Assembly: GCA_029287875.1 (NCBI GenBank)
Contig: JARFQH010000221.1
Span: 1-25,543, forward strand
Reading direction: 5' to 3'
Origin: Desulfobacteraceae bacterium
GTDB lineage: Bacteria; Desulfobacterota; Desulfobacteria; Desulfobacterales; SG8-13
Length of the DNA stretch: 25,543 bases
Shown: positions 21,462 to 25,543 of the stretch, one piece after another
Numbering within the stretch: position 1 is the first letter of the stretch
Layout of the letters: the number at the start of each line of letters is the position of its first letter
The notes under the pieces: generated by a model
What the model was told of the DNA's origin: nothing
The model's database searches: none
Seen by the model: the letters and a program-made list of their open reading frames with translations, nothing else
Made by a program: the position numbers and the translations under genes

Positions 21462-24128
21462 TTATTGCAGGCGGCTGAGGTAACGGTTGATGGCGACGGC
21501 GAATGTTTCGGTTTTCTCGATATCTTCCGAGCTTTTAATTCCCTGACTCATGAAAAAATCGGCCGCGTTTTCATAGGTCACCTTGGAAAGTGATTCGCGG
21601 CGTCCGATTTTCTTGCGTTTGTACATTCGCCGGCCCCTGGCTTCGATCTTTTTTAGCCGATCCTTGGTGTTCAGGCCATCCGGTGGTGCCCACATGAAGT
21701 GATTTAACACGATCAGATAGGATTCAAAATAGGTTGTCAGAAATGCGGCAAAGAGTTTCAGCTTTCTGAAACCGGCAGACGTGATGTTGTAAGTGTCCGG
21801 CAGTATCTGGTGGGGCATGAGGACCGCATCATCGATGAAAACCTTGAGCGTTTTGCGGACCACGTATTCCGGATTCAGGTCGACGTCGTAGGCGAACTCG
21901 TTCTTGAACAGGTGCTGCAGGAACCGGTATCCGCTGTGGATGTCGGCTGCGGCGAACTGAAAGGCGTCCAGGTGAAGGATCTCCAGAGCGGTAAACGCCG
22001 CCGGAATGAAAAAAGCAACGCAGTTGTTCTTATAGTACTCCAAGCTTGTTCGCTGGCTTTCATTGACCGTATATTCGGTCTCCGTGGCCACGTCTTCTTT
22101 CGATTTGGTGATCGATTCGATAAATTTTCTCTGGACGTAAGAATCCAGGGCATTGTTTATCGCATAATCCTGATCGAGCAAAAGGGTGTCGGCCAATTGA
22201 GCTGCCTGAGTGTTGAGATAGTGCATGTAAAGGTCGACGATCGACTTGAGATGGGCCTGGGTAAACCGGGGCTTGGGGGTGTTGAGAATGGCACAGGCGC
22301 AGAGGCCATGCGCGGTGATAACGGTTTCTTTATTGATGGCGTTGACGATCCGGAATCCAAGGTTTCTGCAGAAGGTGTTTTTCTCTTTGGGACTGATCTC
22401 GCGGATATTCAAGCCCTGGTCCCGCAGCAGCTGGTTGAGGGACAGCGGTTCGTGGAAACGGAGGTAAATTTTACCGTAGCGCTTCTTAAGGAACCGGCGG
22501 GCACTGATGACCTGTCGAAAACTTTCCGGCTCCTTCTGCCCGCCGCTGAGTTCGTTGATGTAGGAGCTTTCCTCCAACACGCGGTCATAACCGATAAAGA
22601 TCGGTACGAAGATCATGTCTTCGCAGGCACCGTTTCTGAAGGCCTCGAACAGCATGGAAAGAAACCCCAGTTTCGGCAAAATCATCTTGCCGGTTCGGCT
22701 GCGGGTCCCCTCGATGAAGAATTCGACATTGAACCCCTCCTCGAGCAGTTTGTGCAGGTATTCTGAAAAAACCCTCGAATAGAGAACGGCACCACGGAAA
22801 CTGCGCCGGATGAAAAAAGCCCCGCCTCTTCGGAACATCGGCCCGATCGGCCAGAACGACAGATTTTTGCCGGCCGCTACATGCGGGCAGGGCATGTTGT
22901 TGTGATACAGAATATAGGACAAGATCAGGTAATCGATGTGGCTCTTGTGGCAGGGTACCAGTACGAGTGGGCCATTGCGTGAGGCTGATTTGACGTACTT
23001 GAGGCCGTCGCTGTTGTAGGAGACGCCGTCGAACATGGTGTCGATGATGGAGCCGACCACAACCGACGCAATTTTGAGCATATTTGTGCTGTATTTGGCG
23101 GCAATTTCACGCAGATTGGCTGCCGCTTCCTTGCGAAGTTTGTGAATTGGGGTCTGACGCGAATCAGCGAGTTTGGTCAAAAACTCTTGGAACCGTTCTG
23201 CAGTCAGAATGTTCTCTTTGAGTTCTTCCGGGCTCTTAAGAACCGGACCGGTGATGGTCTGACGATGCCGATTGATCTGCCTCAGCAGGAAGCGCCGTAG
23301 ATACAGAGACTGATATACGGTATTTTTTTCGTGGATTTCGGTTTTGTAAAGATACGCCATCAGATTGACCGGCGTCGATATTTCCGTGAAAACCTTGCCC
23401 GGGTTTCTGAAAAGTGTTACCAGGCGGCGGATGGTGCCCGGTTTGCCTTCCGAGCCGAACATCATGTCGATCAGGGTCGGGTTGGAGCGATACGGATTCT
23501 TGCTGAAAAACATCAGCAGCGGGACCAGATAAACAGGCCGGTCGGTCTTTTTTTGAAACTCGACCAGGTATTCGAGCGGGTCAATCTTGGATCTGAGAAA
23601 GCGTTGATGAAATTCGCCCTTGTCCACCAGCGACAGAAACCCGGCCTTTCGGTTGAGCAATTCGCTTTGAATGTAGCCGCTCTTGTAAGGGTTCTGGAAG
23701 GACAGTTTACGGACAAAATAACTGAGGTGGGCCAGAAAGATTTTGAGAAGACGCGTGACAGGTTGCCATAATAGCGTGCGGTAGTCGAGACCGATTTCCG
23801 GAACGGGACAGCCTCTCCGCGAAAAGGCCGTGTGGTAAAAGAGGTATTCGAACTTGTTCTTGTTCTTGTTGATGTAGACGATGATGGCGTTTTTCGGGAT
23901 CTGGTCGATAACAGCGGTCAAATCTGCGCTGAGCGCTATGCCGGAGTAGAACATCTTCAACAACACCGTTCTCAGCCGGCCGAGTTTTTGCGGCAGAAAA
24001 CAGCTGTAATGATCCGTCGTGCCGCCAAGCAGCCGGCTGAACCATCCGAGATGTGTGTCAGAAGTGTCCGAGGGATTCGGTTTCGTCATCCGGAACATGC
24101 GTGACTTCCAGAGCGGCCTGGGCCGCAT
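21462..24128 (-). CDS. plsB: Glycerol-3-phosphate 1-O-acyltransferase PlsB
   Basis: PlsB transfers an acyl group to the sn-1 position of glycerol 3-phosphate, the first step of phospholipid synthesis at the inner membrane. The 888-residue length is near the family's usual 800-900. Acyltransferase motif I is VPCHKSHIDY, with catalytic H394 and D399 (H-x4-D). Motif II is GAFFIRR (436-442), motif III FFIEGTRSRTGK (470-481) and motif IV FVPIFIGYDR (507-516). A long N-terminal region and a large C-terminal domain flank it. The ATG at 24128 follows AAAGG. A later ATG (M14) lacks a ribosome site. It is upstream of the MurU-AmgK-like and dapB genes (67 and 30 nt spacings), so the three may form one transcript. 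Confidence 0.95.
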   Translation of the reverse strand: MRPRPLWKSRMFRMTKPNPSDTSDTHLGWFSRLLGGTTDHYSCFLPQKLGRLRTVLLKMFYSGIALSADLTAVIDQIPKNAIIVYINKNKNKFEYLFYHTAFSRRGCPVPEIGLDYRTLLWQPVTRLLKIFLAHLSYFVRKLSFQNPYKSGYIQSELLNRKAGFLSLVDKGEFHQRFLRSKIDPLEYLVEFQKKTDRPVYLVPLLMFFSKNPYRSNPTLIDMMFGSEGKPGTIRRLVTLFRNPGKVFTEISTPVNLMAYLYKTEIHEKNTVYQSLYLRRFLLRQINRHRQTITGPVLKSPEELKENILTAERFQEFLTKLADSRQTPIHKLRKEAAANLREIAAKYSTNMLKIASVVVGSIIDTMFDGVSYNSDGLKYVKSASRNGPLVLVPCHKSHIDYLILSYILYHNNMPCPHVAAGKNLSFWPIGPMFRRGGAFFIRRSFRGAVLYSRVFSEYLHKLLEEGFNVEFFIEGTRSRTGKMILPKLGFLSMLFEAFRNGACEDMIFVPIFIGYDRVLEESSYINELSGGQKEPESFRQVISARRFLKKRYGKIYLRFHEPLSLNQLLRDQGLNIREISPKEKNTFCRNLGFRIVNAINKETVITAHGLCACAILNTPKPRFTQAHLKSIVDLYMHYLNTQAAQLADTLLLDQDYAINNALDSYVQRKFIESITKSKEDVATETEYTVNESQRTSLEYYKNNCVAFFIPAAFTALEILHLDAFQFAAADIHSGYRFLQHLFKNEFAYDVDLNPEYVVRKTLKVFIDDAVLMPHQILPDTYNITSAGFRKLKLFAAFLTTYFESYLIVLNHFMWAPPDGLNTKDRLKKIEARGRRMYKRKKIGRRESLSKVTYENAADFFMSQGIKSSEDIEKTETFAVAINRYLSRLQ

Positions 24129-24656
24129 GAGTGCCTTTAGCGTGAAGAGTCCGGGCCTGAGGGGCGCGACTTCGCAAAAGCCACGCCGAGCATACCCGCC
24201 TTTGGTACCATCTTGAAGGGGTATGTTCGAATATTAATGCATTGCGACCGTGGACGACATGGTGGTGACGGTCGTATTTTTCATTTAACTAGTTACAATT
24301 AAAAATAAAATTTACTACCAAAATGAAAACTTATTTGCAATCTTTTATTTGATTTCGGTGCCCGTGGCAGCGAAAGGCAGGACGGCTTCGTAAAAAAGGA
24401 TACCGTCCCTGTTTGATACGTCAAAGAGGCTTGTCTTGACCACCAAACTGTGTTAATGACCGCAGAGTTTTCTCGTTTGCAGCGGCAGGCCGTTTAGACT
24501 TTTGTGCAATTACAGCCCGTTACCATCCGATTGACGGGAAGTGCCGCTTCTTGTCGAAAATTTTTATTTGACCTACGATGTAAGCGGTATTAAGGTAGTC
24601 GCTCAAAAATAGAAACAATACCTGGTGTGAACACAAAAAAAAAGAGGAGGGTTTTT
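24129..24656. other. 528-nt intergenic region with inverted repeats, no gene
   Basis: No open reading frame of credible composition is present, and the stretch 24280-24350 is distinctly AT-rich. It separates the divergent plsB (minus) and MamI-like (plus) genes and must hold promoters for both. GACCGT/ACGGTC flank 24247-24274. An imperfect hairpin, CAGGACGG with CCGTCCCTG, lies at 24378-24411. A nested pair, GCGGCA (24482-24487) with TGCCGC (24542-24547), encloses CCCGT (24516-24520) with ACGGG (24534-24538). TTGTCG (24551-24556) and TACGAT (24574-24579), 17 nt apart, are only a weak promoter candidate. No function is claimed for these repeats. Confidence 0.5.
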
Positions 24657-24941
24657 ATGAAAACGTTAATCGGTGGGGCGGTTGCGGCGGCACTGGGACT
24701 GATCGGCCTGGGGATTTGGTGGAGCGAATTTTTGATGGTCTTGGCCGGCATCATTCCGATTATGCTCCTGCTTGGCGGCGGGCTGGCCATCTATCTTGGC
24801 TTTGATGAACTCAAGGATACCTGGAAAAAAGATGACAATTTTACCAGCGAAAGTGCCACCGAAGATGTCGAAAAATACAAAAGTGAGATCGATGATTTGA
24901 AAAAAGAGATCGATTCCCTGAAAGATAAGAAAGCAGAATAG
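24657..24941 (+). CDS. Small two-helix membrane protein, MamI-like
   Basis: From ATG 24657 the product is 94 residues; the start is fixed by GAGGAGGG, 5 nt upstream. Two membrane helices (about 3-22 and 26-48) are joined by a very short WWSE turn, the second ending GGGLAIYLGFDELKD. A polar tail follows (50-94) with a likely coiled coil, VEKYKSEIDDLKKEIDSLKD (71-90). The pattern G-L-x-G-L-x-x-W-W-x-x-F-L-x-x-L-x-G-x-x-P recalls MamI, a small membrane protein needed for magnetosome vesicle formation, but from memory only. MamI-like sequences without a magnetosome cluster also occur, and no other mam gene is in this window. I therefore claim only resemblance. A terminator follows at 24981. Confidence 0.72.
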   Translation: MKTLIGGAVAAALGLIGLGIWWSEFLMVLAGIIPIMLLLGGGLAIYLGFDELKDTWKKDDNFTSESATEDVEKYKSEIDDLKKEIDSLKDKKAE

Positions 24942-24980
24942 CCAAACGCGACACTTCATTTTTAAAAGAACATTGAAATC

Positions 24981-25027
24981 AAAGCGCTCCGCTCGAAGTG
25001 ATGCAGATTCAAGCGGGGCGCTTTTTG
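24981..25027 (+). terminator. Rho-independent terminator after the MamI-like gene
   Basis: AAAGCGCTCCGCT (24981-24993) pairs with AGCGGGGCGCTTT (about 25012-25024) with one G-T wobble, around an 18-nt loop. A short run of T residues follows (25022-25026). It lies 40 nt past the stop of the plus-strand gene. In the other direction the complementary A-rich flank may give weaker termination for the minus-strand RNase HI gene. Confidence 0.85.
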
Positions 25028-25120
25028 TTTGATCAAATGGACCGATCCCCCTCAGCTATTTCATCAAGCATGTCGATCGCGGCGCTTATCGGTAGATGAC
25101 CCCGGCGCCGGCAACTGCGT

Positions 25121-25543
25121 TCAGAACCCCGCCGACCCATCTTCAATGTCAGTGATCTGTTTAGCCGCACTTACGGCCAGGTGGTCGGCGCGCTCATTTT
25201 CCGGCAGGCCGGCATGGCCGGGCACCTTGACGAGTTCCAGATTTTTAAAACGGGTCATAAGGCTTTTGATGCCTGCGATCAGTTCGCGGTTTTTTTGGGC
25301 TTTCCAGGATTTGGTGAGAACCCCCACGGCATAACTGCTGTCCGTATAGAGTCTGATGGGTAGATGAGTGGTTTTCAGCGCCGAGAGCCCCGCCCGTATG
25401 GCCTCAAGTTCCGCAATGTTATTGGTCGCCTGGCCAATGAATCTGGAAATCTCCTTGCGTTTTTTGCCATAAATGAGCAGCACGCCGATGCCCGATGGTC
25501 CAGGATTGCCTGAAGAGGCACCGTCGGTGAATATATGGATCGT
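25121..25543 (-). CDS. rnhA: Ribonuclease HI, 5' end missing at window edge
   Basis: The frame is open from the right edge, so the first visible residues read IHIFTDGASSGNPGP, and the product continues for 140 residues to the stop. All RNase HI catalytic residues can be matched: the Asp in FTDGAS, the Glu in NNIAELEAI, the Asp in YTDSSYAV, and His and Asp in PGHAGLPENERAD. It cleaves the RNA strand of RNA-DNA hybrids, removing R-loops and primers. Only a few N-terminal residues should be missing, because the first catalytic motif normally lies near the start. The ORF starting at 25483 is a truncated view of the same gene. The 93-nt gap to the terminator holds nothing evident. Confidence 0.93.
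   Translation of the reverse strand, partial: TIHIFTDGASSGNPGPSGIGVLLIYGKKRKEISRFIGQATNNIAELEAIRAGLSALKTTHLPIRLYTDSSYAVGVLTKSWKAQKNRELIAGIKSLMTRFKNLELVKVPGHAGLPENERADHLAVSAAKQITDIEDGSAGF

Noticed and set aside
21810..22766. 318-residue plus-strand ORF
   Set aside because: It is antisense to plsB across the catalytic domain and shows no family features.
24247..24274. GACCGT...ACGGTC as an operator for plsB
   Set aside because: A 6-bp arm with a 16-nt loop is too weak to separate from chance in this composition.

Overview
The window looks like chromosomal core DNA from a Gram-negative deltaproteobacterium (Desulfobacterota), most likely a sulfate reducer of the Desulfobacterales. This placement is inferred from gene content and order (lptC-lptA-lptB-rpoN-hpf-ptsN-rapZ followed by a mannose-type EIIA), the DUF39 homocysteine-biosynthesis family, long PlsB and a plant-type DapB. 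The organism has an outer membrane and sigma-54. No rRNA or CRISPR array is visible.

The left edge (1-495) appears to be the end of an integrated element. A truncated tyrosine-recombinase gene with an N-terminal DUF6538-like domain runs off the window. Short TGTGTAA repeats lie upstream of it, and the whole sits against the 3' end of a tRNA-Leu(GAG) gene. From 496 to 10131 every gene is on the minus strand. Read in the direction of transcription the order is lptC, lptA, lptB, rpoN, hpf, ptsN, rapZ, EIIA-Man, rimI, gap, a small membrane protein, tpiA, secG and tRNA-Leu. The set joins LPS transport, sigma-54, ribosome hibernation, a regulatory phosphotransferase branch, lower glycolysis and Sec translocation. 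A strong sigma-70 promoter precedes lptC, and a MITE-like nested inverted repeat separates rapZ from the EIIA gene.

From 10316 to 18778 the genes are on the plus strand: a DUF39 sulfurtransferase, thpR, recA, alaS (overlapping recA by 4 nt), then a phage- or Twinkle-like primase-helicase behind a near-perfect sigma-70 promoter, and a TPR lipoprotein. The primase-helicase has lost the acidic DxD of its TOPRIM domain.

From 24128 back to 18830 a minus-strand cluster serves envelope precursor supply: plsB (phospholipid), a fused MurU-AmgK-like sugar kinase/nucleotidyltransferase (peptidoglycan recycling) and a plant-type dapB (meso-DAP). After a 528-nt intergenic region comes a small two-helix membrane protein resembling MamI, with a clear terminator, and then the 3' part of an RNase HI gene that leaves the window on the right.

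The most interesting items are the MurU-AmgK fusion, the chromosomal primase-helicase with a degenerate TOPRIM domain, the integrase/tRNA-Leu junction, the MamI-like protein and the MITE-like element.
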